Of a DNA stretch of 64,000 nt, positions 46,198-55,195 are shown piece after piece. A program made the translations under genes and the position numbers. Below the pieces are notes generated by a model. The model made no database searches. It was not told the DNA's origin and worked only from the letters and a program-made list of their open reading frames with translations. How positions within the stretch are numbered: the first letter of the stretch is position 1; every line of letters starts with the position of its first letter. The stretch is from Bacteroidales bacterium (GTDB lineage: Bacteria; Bacteroidota; Bacteroidia; Bacteroidales; VadinHA17), in NCBI GenBank assembly GCA_003141895.1, contig PLNT01000009.1, positions 68,536 to 132,535 on the forward strand, written 5' to 3'.

Positions 46198-46668
46198 AGT
46201 ACTATCCTGATCATGTTCCCCAGGGCCGCCGGGGCCACGCCTGTTATTGGGATTACGCCATCTATCATTACGGAAATTGAGGGTATCATTGCCACGATTC
46301 ATTCTGTTTTGTCGTATCATTTCCTGACGTCTTTCGTCCATGTCTTTCAACCTTAAGATTTGATCCTTTGTCAGGTTTGAATCAAGCTCTTTTCTGAAAT
46401 CTTTCATTCTTGCATCAAGCTCTTTCCTGAAATTGTTCTGAAGTTCACTATTTATTTTGGCATATTTATCAAGGATGAGATCAATCTTAGCTTTTTGTTG
46501 TCCATCAGGCTGTATTGCACTATAAAATCCTTCCCTGAATCTTTCTTCGGAGAAATACATTCTTACGGGTTTCAGCCTGTGATATCTCATCTGGGCTGAT
46601 GTCAGCATTCCAAGAACGAAACCTATAACTAAAGTCAGAACAATAACAATTATCGATTTTGTTTTCAT
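46180..46668 (-). CDS. Membrane-anchored Spy/CpxP-like helical protein
   Basis: A 162-residue protein with one N-terminal membrane segment (IIVIVLTLVIGFVLGMLTSA, 6-25) and a charged helical periplasmic domain rich in Lys, Arg, Asp and Glu (FRKELDARMKDFRKELDSNL, LTKDQILRLKDMDERRQEMI). The pattern resembles Spy/CpxP-type periplasmic heavy-metal or stress sensors, but no LTxxQ pair is obvious. A glycine/arginine-rich tail (NNRRGPGGPGEHDQ) is unusual. It lies 6 bases downstream of the anti-sigma-like gene and 8 after its overlap region, so it belongs to the sigma operon. Confidence 0.55.
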   Translation of the reverse strand: MKTKSIIVIVLTLVIGFVLGMLTSAQMRYHRLKPVRMYFSEERFREGFYSAIQPDGQQKAKIDLILDKYAKINSELQNNFRKELDARMKDFRKELDSNLTKDQILRLKDMDERRQEMIRQNRMNRGNDTLNFRNDRWRNPNNRRGPGGPGEHDQDSTLRDAK

Positions 46669-46674
46669 TTCAGC

Positions 46675-47028
46675 TTATTTTCCGGTTAACAAACAGACAA
46701 TGCTCTCATTATAGTTATCGTTAAGGCCCAGTAATGAATTGAATGAGAGAGATCCTTCTTTCAAAAATATTGAGATAAGAAGAACTACTATAGCTGCGAC
46801 TCCTGTAAGAGCTATCCGATAGAATGCAAAATTCATATACTTTACAAATTCGACTTGCTGACTAACTTTTAATCCGGTGGAAAATACCCGGTTCAATATT
46901 TTTTCCCTGAAACCATTGCTGAAATTGTATACGATACCTTCTTTTTCCAGTTGACCAGGGAATTCATAAGTATCAGAATCAGGGTCAAGTGATTTGATTA
47001 TTATGTTTTTAATTTCTGAAGTATCCAT
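46675..47028 (-). CDS. Small membrane protein, probable anti-sigma factor
   Basis: A 117-residue protein starting MDTSEIKNIIIKSLDPDSDT with one membrane helix (IALTGVAAIVVLLISIFL, about 72-90) and a short periplasmic tail. It starts one base after the sigma factor stop and is followed closely by the Spy-like gene. This position suggests an anti-sigma factor holding the sigma at the membrane. No zinc motif is visible, so the class is unclear. Confidence 0.55.
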   Translation of the reverse strand: MDTSEIKNIIIKSLDPDSDTYEFPGQLEKEGIVYNFSNGFREKILNRVFSTGLKVSQQVEFVKYMNFAFYRIALTGVAAIVVLLISIFLKEGSLSFNSLLGLNDNYNESIVCLLTGK

Positions 47029-47029
47029 A

Positions 47030-47590
47030 TTATAGTTTTTTTAAAATGTTTCTTATTTGTTCCTGCGCTCGTGATAATCTTGAAAGAACAGTTCCGATAG
47101 GTAATCTGAGTATTTTCGCTGTTTCTTTAGTGGAATATCCCTGAAGCATTCTCATAGTTAATATTGCTCTGAATTTTGGCTCCATAGCCAATAATGCTTT
47201 ATTAACTATTTCCGACGCCTCTCTTTTTTCTTCACTATCATGATCTGCAATTTCAAATTCATACATTTCATTATTCGCTTTCTGCGAAAACATTGAGAAG
47301 AATCTTTTTCTTCTTTTTATCTCATTCAGAGTAAGATTAATAGCAATTTTCTGAATGTATGTCGACAATTTTGCTTCGCCTCTGAATTCTGATAAAGAAT
47401 GATAAAGATTAATAAATACTTCCTGTCCAACATCTTCAGCAAAAATTGAATCTCCCAGCATACCTTTAACCGTACGTGCAACCATTTTCTGGTATCGGTT
47501 TACAATTTCTCCGAAAGCATTCTGGTCGCCATTCAGAGATGCCTTTACCAGATCATTTTCTTCAGTTGTGATGTACAACTCGTTGATCAT
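47030..47590 (-). CDS. ECF RNA polymerase sigma factor
   Basis: A 186-residue sigma-70 family factor from ATG 47590 (a TTG at 47608 would add six residues). Region 2 includes NAFGEIVNRYQKMVARTVKGML and EDVGQEVFINLYHSLSEFRG; region 4 includes LTMRMLQGYSTKETAKILRL and GTVLSRLSRAQEQIRN. It is the first gene of a sigma / anti-sigma / Spy-like operon, the arrangement of envelope-stress systems. Confidence 0.93.
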   Translation of the reverse strand: MINELYITTEENDLVKASLNGDQNAFGEIVNRYQKMVARTVKGMLGDSIFAEDVGQEVFINLYHSLSEFRGEAKLSTYIQKIAINLTLNEIKRRKRFFSMFSQKANNEMYEFEIADHDSEEKREASEIVNKALLAMEPKFRAILTMRMLQGYSTKETAKILRLPIGTVLSRLSRAQEQIRNILKKL

Positions 47591-47733
47591 ACTACTTGTT
47601 ATAGACAAATAAATATCGTCGAATATTCCCGATTGTTAATTTTTATTAACAAAGATCAGAAATTAAAAAAACCAATTACGAACTGGAAATTAATGTAAAA
47701 TTAATAACTAATTCCCGATTTGTGTTCCGGATT

Positions 47734-49707
47734 TTATTGAGGAGGTTGATTTTCATTTTCCAAAATAACCTGGTAATCTTTTGTATATCTGATTCTAAAA
47801 AGCTTCTGATTTTCAAAACCGTTTCCCGATTCATTCCTTATGAAGTCGTAATCGTTTTGAAGAAGCTCGGGATAATGAATTTCAGGATGTGATATAAATT
47901 TATTTCCATGCATGGCCAGACCGCTCAGAAAATAATAAGCAATATCATATCCCTGCCATGCAAAGCTTCTTTCAAGCGGCTGGGTATGAAACTTATTCCT
48001 GAAGTTTAAATTAAACTTTTTTACATTCTGTTTTGAATAGTCTATCCAGAACGGAGAATATATCATCATCCCCAGGTCAAACAATTCCTTCTGGTCTAAC
48101 CTGTCAAAATCTCTGATTACCGGATATCCGAAAACCTGAATATCGAATTTACGGGAAAGCCCGCTGATATTATCAATAACTTCGCTTATCACAGGTGCTT
48201 CTTCAGATGCTATAATAACAATGTTTTTGGATGTTTCAGAAAGGGAGTGACTCAACCTGTTTATTGAATCGTTATTAAACATTGTTCTGCTGTAAAACGG
48301 AAATTCCTTGAATTTGATTTCCTCATATGGTATTTTATAGCTTAACTCGTTAAATATCAGTTTTTTGAATCTCTTCACGTCTTCATCAACCGACAGAGTA
48401 TCAGTGTGGATAAATACAATATTATCATCATAATACTCGCTTATTTTTTTGGCAAGTGCTTTTTGTGCGATTTCGAGCGGGGCACTCGCCATAAAAAGCG
48501 TAGGATTATTTATTAAAGCGGAATTATTCATGAGCGGAACAGGAGATACTACCGGTATACCAAGATTGCGGGTGTATTCTGAAACAATTGACAGATTATG
48601 AGAATAGACTGGTCCGATGATAAGATCCATCTTCATCAGTTTCCCCGATTTTATCAATTTCGTAATTTCTACTGTGTCACTATCAATGTCGTAGGTATGC
48701 AATGTTATGTTCAATCCAAGCGCACGCAGAGTGTCTGAAGCCAGCAATATACCTTCATACATCTCAAGAAAATCTGTGGTCGCCGGATAGATCCAGTCGT
48801 TAGCAACATTATTTACTTTAATTTTTTTCTCTTTTAAGAATCTGGAGGAATCAACCTCTACACGGTTATTATTCTCCGCCAGGTAGAATGGAAGCAATAT
48901 TGCGACATCCATTGAACCTCTAAGACCCTTTACCGGAGTAAATCCGGCAGACCTTTCAAATTTTATCGGAGCTACTTCTGCAACAGGCGGGATAGTATCA
49001 TTCCTGATCTGTTCAACCTCCTGTTTTTCAGCTATCTTAGCTCCCGGGATTCTTACAAAATCACCAACCTGTGGAAATCTCAGGTCCCGGTTTTCCTTTC
49101 TGAGTTGCCTGACACTAAGTCCATATTGCTTGGCAATTGAAGAAAGGGTTTCCCCCATCAGTACCTTATGATAAATATACTTACTGGCCTGAGTGTCAAA
49201 TTTCTGTTGATCATTCATAAATTCCCTCTTTGGAATAGCCAGTTCAACGCCCACAGAAAGTTTAGTAATATCAATTCCCGGGTTACTTTGAATTATTTCG
49301 TTTTCAGATACTCCAAAAGATTTGGAGAGAGAATAAACAGTTTCGCCCGGTTTAAGAACATGGTAAATGAATTTTGCTTCATCATGAACCCTGTTAACTA
49401 CCAATTGATTTACTAATGTTTTTGAATCGTTAACCATTTCTACCGGAATCCTCAATGTCTGTCCTTCATTTATACCGTATACTGCAGGAGGGTTTTGACG
49501 CGTAAGTTCTTCAACGGTAATTCCGTATGCTCTGGCAATTGAATACGCAGTCTCACCTTTTTTAACCAGGTGAATAAAATACGAAACTCCTGAAATGACT
49601 ACTTTGTTTTTTGACCTCTCCACAACAACCTGAGAATCTACAGGAACACTGAAGATCAGCAGAAATATTAAAACCGATAAAACTTTTATCCAATTGATGA
49701 ATCTCAT
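47734..49707 (-). CDS. Exported LysM protein fused to a periplasmic-binding-type receptor domain
   Basis: A 657-residue secreted protein with a signal peptide (1-25). Three LysM domains follow (about 43-90, 113-160, 175-222), each with a GET.YS.A or GETLSSIA core, then a short linker and a type 1 periplasmic-binding (ABC amino-acid receptor-like) domain from about residue 265 to the end (VAILLPFYLAENN, LIIGPVYSHNLSIVSEYTRN, NIVIIASEEAPVISEVI). LysM modules hold it on peptidoglycan. The receptor domain suggests binding of a small ligand. The gene starts 18 bases after purC on the same strand. Confidence 0.88.
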   Translation of the reverse strand: MRFINWIKVLSVLIFLLIFSVPVDSQVVVERSKNKVVISGVSYFIHLVKKGETAYSIARAYGITVEELTRQNPPAVYGINEGQTLRIPVEMVNDSKTLVNQLVVNRVHDEAKFIYHVLKPGETVYSLSKSFGVSENEIIQSNPGIDITKLSVGVELAIPKREFMNDQQKFDTQASKYIYHKVLMGETLSSIAKQYGLSVRQLRKENRDLRFPQVGDFVRIPGAKIAEKQEVEQIRNDTIPPVAEVAPIKFERSAGFTPVKGLRGSMDVAILLPFYLAENNNRVEVDSSRFLKEKKIKVNNVANDWIYPATTDFLEMYEGILLASDTLRALGLNITLHTYDIDSDTVEITKLIKSGKLMKMDLIIGPVYSHNLSIVSEYTRNLGIPVVSPVPLMNNSALINNPTLFMASAPLEIAQKALAKKISEYYDDNIVFIHTDTLSVDEDVKRFKKLIFNELSYKIPYEEIKFKEFPFYSRTMFNNDSINRLSHSLSETSKNIVIIASEEAPVISEVIDNISGLSRKFDIQVFGYPVIRDFDRLDQKELFDLGMMIYSPFWIDYSKQNVKKFNLNFRNKFHTQPLERSFAWQGYDIAYYFLSGLAMHGNKFISHPEIHYPELLQNDYDFIRNESGNGFENQKLFRIRYTKDYQVILENENQPPQ

Positions 49708-49725
49708 TATTTAAATTGTTAATCT

Positions 49726-50682
49726 CTACTTGGTATAATTATTTAAGAAATTTCTGCAGTTATTTTCTATCCTTTCAGGAACGTTTGTAATATCAGCCCT
49801 CACAAATTTTTCCCCGGTAATATTTTCATACAGTTCGATGTATCTTTCAGATATCTGATTAACAAATTTATCGTCCATTTCCGGTATCTTCTGCCCTGCC
49901 TGACCCTGGAAACCATTCTCCATAAGCCATTCCCTCACAAACTCTTTTGATAACTGCTTCTGGGGAAGTCCTTTTTCAAAATGTTCCTGGTATTTATCTG
50001 CATAAAAATACCTCGAGGAATCAGGAGTATTTATCTCATCGATGAGATAAATCTTACCATCTTTTTTGCCAAATTCATATTTTGTATCTACAAGAATCAG
50101 ACCATGTTTCATGGCTATTTCAGATCCTCTTTTAAACACTTCCATTGTATATTTTTCAATCAAAAGATAATCTTCTTCCGAAATCAGGCCGCTGCTGAAA
50201 ATCCTGGAACGTGAAATATCTTCATCATGTTTTCCCAGTTCTGCTTTTGTTGTAGGTGTAATTATTGGGACTTCGAACCGCTGGTGTTCTCTCATTCCGT
50301 CAGGAATTTTTATACCGCAAATCTCTCTTGCACCCGATTTATATGTTCGCCACGAACTGCCTGTAAGGTAGGCCCTTACAATCATCTCCACCGGATATGG
50401 CTTGCATTTATGTCCGAATGTGACTGTAGGATCGGGTGTCGCAATTTTCCAGTTTGGAACAATTTTGCTGGTAGCATCCAGAAATTTTGCAGCTATCTGG
50501 TTTAGGACCTGCCCTTTATAGGGGATACCCCTGGGAAGAACAACATCAAAAGCTGAAATTCTGTCAGAAACAATCATCAGAAGATATTTATTATCAATGT
50601 TATATACATCCCTGACTTTTCCCTTGTAAATGCTTTTCTGTCCGGGGAAATGGTAATTGGAATCTAGAATTGTTTTTGCCAT
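49726..50682 (-). CDS. purC: Phosphoribosylaminoimidazole-succinocarboxamide synthase
   Basis: ATP-dependent enzyme of purine biosynthesis that joins CAIR with aspartate. The 318 residues are the longer yeast-type length. The N-terminal GKVRDVYNI loop, the [19 protein letters not shown] motif, and the [16 protein letters not shown] motif are all present, as is the TPDSSRYF segment. It is followed by the LysM-receptor gene with an 18-base gap, an unusual partnership. Confidence 0.95.
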   Translation of the reverse strand: MAKTILDSNYHFPGQKSIYKGKVRDVYNIDNKYLLMIVSDRISAFDVVLPRGIPYKGQVLNQIAAKFLDATSKIVPNWKIATPDPTVTFGHKCKPYPVEMIVRAYLTGSSWRTYKSGAREICGIKIPDGMREHQRFEVPIITPTTKAELGKHDEDISRSRIFSSGLISEEDYLLIEKYTMEVFKRGSEIAMKHGLILVDTKYEFGKKDGKIYLIDEINTPDSSRYFYADKYQEHFEKGLPQKQLSKEFVREWLMENGFQGQAGQKIPEMDDKFVNQISERYIELYENITGEKFVRADITNVPERIENNCRNFLNNYTK

Positions 50683-50710
50683 TTTTATTTGGATTTTTCT
50701 CTTGACATTA

Positions 50711-50747
50711 CCTCTCCCAAAATCCCTCCCCCAAGGGGGAGGGACTT
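50711..50747 (-). repeat. Dispersed GC-rich repeat, family 2 copy
   Basis: Reverse orientation of the family 2 sequence seen at 43787 and 53651. It sits 14 bases before a family 1 copy, the same pairing as at 43.7 kb. Confidence 0.7.
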
Positions 50748-50760
50748 AATTCTCTTTCCC

Positions 50761-50805
50761 CCTTTCCCCCTTCTCTCTTGGGAGAAGGGGGAAAGGGGGA
50801 TGAGG
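50761..50805 (-). repeat. Dispersed GC-rich repeat, family 1 copy
   Basis: On the minus strand this begins CCTCATCCCCCTTT and ends AGAGAGAAGGGGGAAAGG. It matches the copies at 8383 and 43688. It lies just beyond the phoH stop codon. Confidence 0.7.
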
Positions 50806-50820
50806 TAAAAGTCCACAGAG

Positions 50821-51801
50821 CTATTTATTATTACTATTCTTCAATTTATCAGCCTCATTCTCCTCAGTCTCGTAAGCCCTCACTATTTTTTTAACAAGTT
50901 TATGTCTTACAATATCTCCTTCGTTGAATTTAATTATTGAAATGCCCTCAATATTTGCCAGTATTCGCATAGCCATTAGAAGTCCCGAATCGTTTTTCCT
51001 TGGAAGATCGATCTGGGTTGTATCACCGGTCATAATAAACTTTGAATTTACACCCATCCTGGTCAGGAACATTTTCAGCTGGCTTATTGTGGCATTCTGT
51101 GCTTCATCGAGAATCACAAATGCATTTTCGAGGGTCCTCCCCCGCATAAAAGCAAGTGGCGCTATCTGGACCGTACCATCCTCAAGCCATGTCTCAAGCT
51201 TTTTAAAGGGCAACATATCATGAAGAGCATCATAGAGAGGCTGCAGATAAGGATCAAGTTTCTCCTTCATATCCCCCGGAAGGAATCCTAATCTCTCACC
51301 CGCTTCAACAGCAGGACGGGTAAGAACAATCTTTTTGACTTCCCTCTCCTTCAGCGCTTTCACTGCCAGAGCAATAGAAGTATAGGTTTTACCTGTACCG
51401 GCAGGTCCCTCAGCAATGATGAGATCATTCATTTTATAATCGTTGACCAAAAGCAGCTGATTCACTGTGCGTGCCCTGACAGGTTTTCCGCTGGTACCAA
51501 AAATCAATACCTGTTCAAATTCACCATTTGATGCTGACTTCATATGTGCAGCATCAAAAAGATATTTTTCGATATCCTGTTCATCCAACCTGTGATATTT
51601 CCGGTAATATTCGATTAGCTCATTAAACTTCTCTGCAAAAATTGTAATCTCGGTTTCCTCACCCATACATTTTATCTCATTGCCTCTGGCCATGATCTTA
51701 ACTTTAGGGAAGAAACTGCGGATTTTGTCAAGCAGCGAATTATTAGTGCCGAAAAAGACTACTGGGTCAATATCCTCCAGAAAAATAATTATCTCTGTCA
51801 T
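50821..51801 (-). CDS. phoH: PhoH-like ATPase
   Basis: A 326-residue cytoplasmic ATPase of the PhoH (YbeZ) family, linked in other bacteria to RNA processing and ribosome maturation. An N-terminal KH-like/PIN-associated part (1-110) precedes the ATPase domain with Walker A GPAGTGKT (Gly132-Thr139) and Walker B VILDEAQNAT. The family motif TGDTTQIDLPR is present. The C-terminal tail is acidic and lysine-rich. The gene stands alone; the region downstream holds repeats. Confidence 0.94.
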   Translation of the reverse strand: MTEIIIFLEDIDPVVFFGTNNSLLDKIRSFFPKVKIMARGNEIKCMGEETEITIFAEKFNELIEYYRKYHRLDEQDIEKYLFDAAHMKSASNGEFEQVLIFGTSGKPVRARTVNQLLLVNDYKMNDLIIAEGPAGTGKTYTSIALAVKALKEREVKKIVLTRPAVEAGERLGFLPGDMKEKLDPYLQPLYDALHDMLPFKKLETWLEDGTVQIAPLAFMRGRTLENAFVILDEAQNATISQLKMFLTRMGVNSKFIMTGDTTQIDLPRKNDSGLLMAMRILANIEGISIIKFNEGDIVRHKLVKKIVRAYETEENEADKLKNSNNK

Positions 51802-51925
51802 TAAAACTAAAAAGAATTAAAGGAGTAATTTAACATGTACCCTAATTTACAGGGAAATATGCTAAATAGTTCATAAAAATATTCATTGAAAAGTACAAAG
51901 TAAGGTTATTTTTTGCTTAGAAGAT

Positions 51926-51933
51926 TATCTTTG
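51926..51933 (+). promoter_or_regulatory. -7 promoter box before the SAM hydrolase-like gene
   Basis: TATCTTTG matches TAnnTTTG and lies 16 bases before the ATG at 51950. Confidence 0.55.
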
Positions 51934-51949
51934 TTATAAGTTTTTTCAG

Positions 51950-52744
51950 ATGCCGGTAATAACATTAACCACAGAATGGAAGCCTGATGATATCTATTAT
52001 GGAATCATCAAAGGAAAGCTAAGCAGTAAGTGCCCCGGTATTACCATTATTGATAACGCGGGAAACATACCTGCCTTTAATCTTTCTCTTGCATCTTTTA
52101 TTATCAGAAATACTTTTAACAATTATCCAAAGGGTTCAGTTCATATAATTTGTGTTCACTCTGAAGCCCATAAGGAGCAGGATCATCTGGTTGTAAAAGC
52201 GCGCGATCATTTTTTCATAGGAACAGACAATGGAATTTTTAATCTGATACTTAACTCCGAACCTGATGAAGTAATAAAAATAGATCATAATGAAACTTCT
52301 GATGAACTGGAGATATTTGCAAAAGCCGCATCAGATCTAGTAACAGGGAAAAAACCCTCCGACCTCGGGAAATCCGTTAAAACTCTGAGTGAAAGGATCC
52401 CGCTCAGAGCCACAATTGATAAAGATGTGATTATAGGCAGTATTATCTTTATCGACTCATACGGTAATGCCATTTCAAATATCACGAGGGAGGTGTTCTA
52501 TCGTGTATTCGAAAACAAGCCGTACAGAATTCTTATTCAAAGCAATAAAAATTATACAGAGGATATTTCACAGAAATACAGTGATGTACCTGTAGGTGAG
52601 ATGCTTGCAAGATTTAATCAACTCGAACTGCTTGAGATATCAATTAATGGTGCTGACGTTTCAGAGTTACTAAGTCTGTCGGTCGGTTCAGTACTGCGGA
52701 TAGATGTTGGCAGTAAAGCAGCATCTCCCCATCATTTATTTTAA
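51950..52744 (+). CDS. S-adenosylmethionine hydrolase / SAM hydroxide adenosyltransferase (DUF62)
   Basis: A 264-residue DUF62 protein. In characterised members it uses a water-derived hydroxide to cleave SAM to adenosine and methionine. The N-terminal domain shows the ITIIDNAGNIPAFNLSLASF and GSVHIICVHSEAHK segments and the FIGTDNGIFNLIL loop; the C-terminal barrel follows from about residue 150 with IIFIDSYGNAISNIT. It is read 10 bases before mazG. The physiological role in this phylum is unsettled. Confidence 0.9.
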   Translation: MPVITLTTEWKPDDIYYGIIKGKLSSKCPGITIIDNAGNIPAFNLSLASFIIRNTFNNYPKGSVHIICVHSEAHKEQDHLVVKARDHFFIGTDNGIFNLILNSEPDEVIKIDHNETSDELEIFAKAASDLVTGKKPSDLGKSVKTLSERIPLRATIDKDVIIGSIIFIDSYGNAISNITREVFYRVFENKPYRILIQSNKNYTEDISQKYSDVPVGEMLARFNQLELLEISINGADVSELLSLSVGSVLRIDVGSKAASPHHLF

Positions 52745-52754
52745 AAATGAATGT

Positions 52755-53537
52755 ATGAATGATAAAAATAAAAGCCTTGAAGAGTTTAACAGGCTTCTGA
52801 ATATTATAGACGAACTCAGGTTGAAATGTCCCTGGGATATGAAGCAAACTAACGAAAGTCTCAGGAAGCTTACAATTGAAGAGACATACGAATTAGCCGA
52901 TGCAATTTCTTCCGGAAGTAATGAAGGTATTAGAAACGAGCTTGGAGATCTTATGCTACATTTAGTTTTTTATGCAAAAATAGGATCCGAAAATGGCACT
53001 TTCACAATGACAGATGTTCTGGAAGGAATAAACAGGAAACTGATTTACAGACATCCTCATGTATTTGGTGATGTAAAGGTTTCAGGCGCATCAGAGGTGG
53101 AAGAGAATTGGGAACAACTTAAAATAATCGAAAATAAAGGATATAAACCTGTCCTTTCCGGGGTACCTTCTTCGTTGCCTGCCATAATAAAAGCCAATCG
53201 TATACAGGAGAAGGTAAGAGGAGTTGGCTTTGACTGGGAGAAAAGGGAAGAAATATGGGATAAAGTCCTTGAGGAAATCTCAGAACTAAAAACAGAGATA
53301 AAAAATCATGATACCCAATCGATAGAATCAGAGCTTGGAGATGTGCTGTTTTCAATAATAAATGCTGCCAGGCTCTATGATATTGATCCCGAAGCTGCTC
53401 TTGAAAAAACCAACAGAAAATTTATTAAACGATTCAATTATCTTGAAAAAGAGACTCTTACAAAGGGTAAGTCATTGCATGATATGAGTCTCGATGAGAT
53501 GAATGAAATCTGGGAAAGAGCAAAGGAAGAGGATTAG
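52755..53537 (+). CDS. mazG: Nucleoside triphosphate pyrophosphohydrolase MazG
   Basis: Hydrolyses nucleoside triphosphates to monophosphates and pyrophosphate, clearing non-canonical nucleotides. The 260 residues from ATG 52755 hold two MazG domains: the first with EETYELADAI and NELGDLMLHLVFYA, the second with EELSELKTEIK-type residues and SELGDVLFSIINAAR. The CPWDMKQTNESLRKLTIEE start is a family signature. An upstream TTG at 52704 would overlap the previous gene. A family 3 repeat begins shortly after the stop. Confidence 0.95.
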   Translation: MNDKNKSLEEFNRLLNIIDELRLKCPWDMKQTNESLRKLTIEETYELADAISSGSNEGIRNELGDLMLHLVFYAKIGSENGTFTMTDVLEGINRKLIYRHPHVFGDVKVSGASEVEENWEQLKIIENKGYKPVLSGVPSSLPAIIKANRIQEKVRGVGFDWEKREEIWDKVLEEISELKTEIKNHDTQSIESELGDVLFSIINAARLYDIDPEAALEKTNRKFIKRFNYLEKETLTKGKSLHDMSLDEMNEIWERAKEED

Positions 53538-53542
53538 ATGGG

Positions 53543-53626
53543 ACCCCCTGCCGCTACGCTCCCGATAGCTATCGGGATGTCCCCCTAAAGGGGGACTAAT
53601 TCGGTGAACTTTATCAATTTATTGGA
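53543..53626 (-). repeat. Dispersed repeat, family 3, copy B
   Basis: The inverted counterpart of 41431-41514 with about ten differences in 84 ungapped bases. The palindrome CCCGATAGCTATCGGG is at 53561-53576. It begins 6 bases after the mazG stop, between convergent genes. Confidence 0.75.
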
Positions 53627-53650
53627 AGCCTAAGAATAACACAGAACATA

Positions 53651-53689
53651 AAGTCCCTCCCCCCTGGGGGAGGGATTTAGGGAGAGGCC
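53651..53689 (+). repeat. Dispersed GC-rich repeat, family 2 copy
   Basis: Reads AAGTCCCTCCCCCCTGGGGG and continues to GGAGAGG. It ends four bases from the speB stop codon and forms a CCCTCCCCC/GGGGGAGGG hairpin. Confidence 0.7.
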
Positions 53690-53692
53690 TTT

Positions 53693-54529
53693 TCAGGCAA
53701 ACCTATAGCTCAGCAACTGATAAATAATCTTTGCCGCTACAAAATGCGGAACTTTATTTGTTGAAGATGGACATAATTCAACTACATCAAAACCAACAAC
53801 ATTTCTTGATTTTATCACATCTCTTAAAAAATGCAATAATTCAATATATGGAGGTCCGCCCGGTTCAGGTGTTCCTGTAGAGGGTATCAATGACGGATCA
53901 AATACATCAAGATCTATAGTAATATACACATTATCAGAAAGTTTATCAAGAGCTTTGTTATACAAATCCTTGTCATAATAAAGTTCATGTGAAAAAAACA
54001 TTCTATCCTTTTCGTAATAGGGCAACTCTTCAGCAGACATGCTTCTGATACCAACCTGCACAACCGGCGCATATTCCCGGGCCCGAGCCATGGCGCATGC
54101 ATGATTATATTCAGAACCTTCATAGACCTGGCGTAGATCAGCGTGGGCATCAAGCTGAAGAATTGAAAGGTTTTTGTAACTGTCAGAAAATGCTTTAAAA
54201 GCTCCTATGGAAACAGTATGGTTACCGCCTATAATGACCGGAAATTTGTTCTCATATAATAGTGATGTCACCTTATCGCACACTACATTTACAAGCTTTT
54301 GTGGCGTTCCTTTTTCTAAAATAGGGTTGATTGTATGTATTCCGGCAAGATGAGCTTCAGACATTGTTTCCACATCAAAGAATTCAAGATTAACTGAAGC
54401 ATGAAGAATGGCGTCGGGACCTTTATCAGCCCCTTTCATCCATGTGCTGGTCTCATCATAAGGTACAGGTACGATGATTATTTTGGATTCATTGTAATCA
54501 TAAACTACCTCATCACCTCCAAAGTTCAT
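53693..54529 (-). CDS. speB: Agmatinase (ureohydrolase family)
   Basis: Hydrolyses agmatine to putrescine and urea, or a related guanidino substrate. The 278 residues show the binuclear manganese site of ureohydrolases: GGNHTVSIGAF, QLDAHADLR, and ITIDLDVFDPSLIPSTGTPEPGG. Within the family it could be an arginase or formimidoylglutamase, but agmatinase fits best. It stands 84 bases from the DUF5606 gene on the same strand. Confidence 0.9.
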   Translation of the reverse strand: MNFGGDEVVYDYNESKIIIVPVPYDETSTWMKGADKGPDAILHASVNLEFFDVETMSEAHLAGIHTINPILEKGTPQKLVNVVCDKVTSLLYENKFPVIIGGNHTVSIGAFKAFSDSYKNLSILQLDAHADLRQVYEGSEYNHACAMARAREYAPVVQVGIRSMSAEELPYYEKDRMFFSHELYYDKDLYNKALDKLSDNVYITIDLDVFDPSLIPSTGTPEPGGPPYIELLHFLRDVIKSRNVVGFDVVELCPSSTNKVPHFVAAKIIYQLLSYRFA

Positions 54530-54614
54530 AAATGGAATTATTTGTATCAGTTACTGCTTGAGAATTTTTTGCATAGACAAGTCTCAGACCTGTTTCTACA
54601 TATTTTTCTTAGAT

Positions 54615-55115
54615 CTAATCTTTTTGGGTTTTAGGTGCAGCCTTCTTTTTAGGTTCAGATGATGCAGCTTTTTTCGCTTTAGGAGCTTTTTCTTTAGTAG
54701 CCTTTCCTTCCTTTTTGGCAGATTCTGGTTCTTCTTTAACAAGAAGGTTGAGATTATGAAGGATATTATACCAGCTTGCCAGTTTTTTAATATCGCTGGT
54801 ATATACTTTATCTTTTGAATATTCAGGGAGTATCCCTTCAAACCATGATTTCAGCTTTTCGGGTTGAGATTTTGAATCAATTGTCAGCCCGCCATTCTCT
54901 TTTTCAAAGATCAGGTCAAAAACTTTACCAAGAGGCATATCCTCTTTTTCAGTAAAAATCGCAATATCTTCGAGTGAACTTACTTTAACTGAGCTATAAG
55001 CACTGCTCCTTTTTTTAGTTTCCAGATGCTCAACAATAATTGCATTTTTCCCCTGGGCAATAAATTTAAAAAGTCCGGGTTCCCCTGAAATTGAAAGAAT
55101 ATCTTTTAAAATCAT
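54615..55115 (-). CDS. DUF5606 protein with lysine/alanine-rich histone-like tail
   Basis: A 166-residue protein. The first 125 residues are a DUF5606-type domain (MILKDILSISGEPGLFKFIA, EDMPLGKVFDLIF, TSDIKKLASWYNIL), found throughout Bacteroidota with no known function. The last 40 residues are low complexity, rich in Lys, Ala and Pro (KAPKAKKAASSEPKKKAAPK), like the tail of histone H1 or of bacterial nucleoid proteins. Nucleic-acid binding through the tail is plausible but unproven. Confidence 0.8.
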   Translation of the reverse strand: MILKDILSISGEPGLFKFIAQGKNAIIVEHLETKKRSSAYSSVKVSSLEDIAIFTEKEDMPLGKVFDLIFEKENGGLTIDSKSQPEKLKSWFEGILPEYSKDKVYTSDIKKLASWYNILHNLNLLVKEEPESAKKEGKATKEKAPKAKKAASSEPKKKAAPKTQKD

Positions 55116-55195
55116 CTCTTTATCTATTTTGGTACAAATTTAATTCTAGTATTGTATAATCTAATAGGATAACTGAATTTATTTTCAGTAAACCG

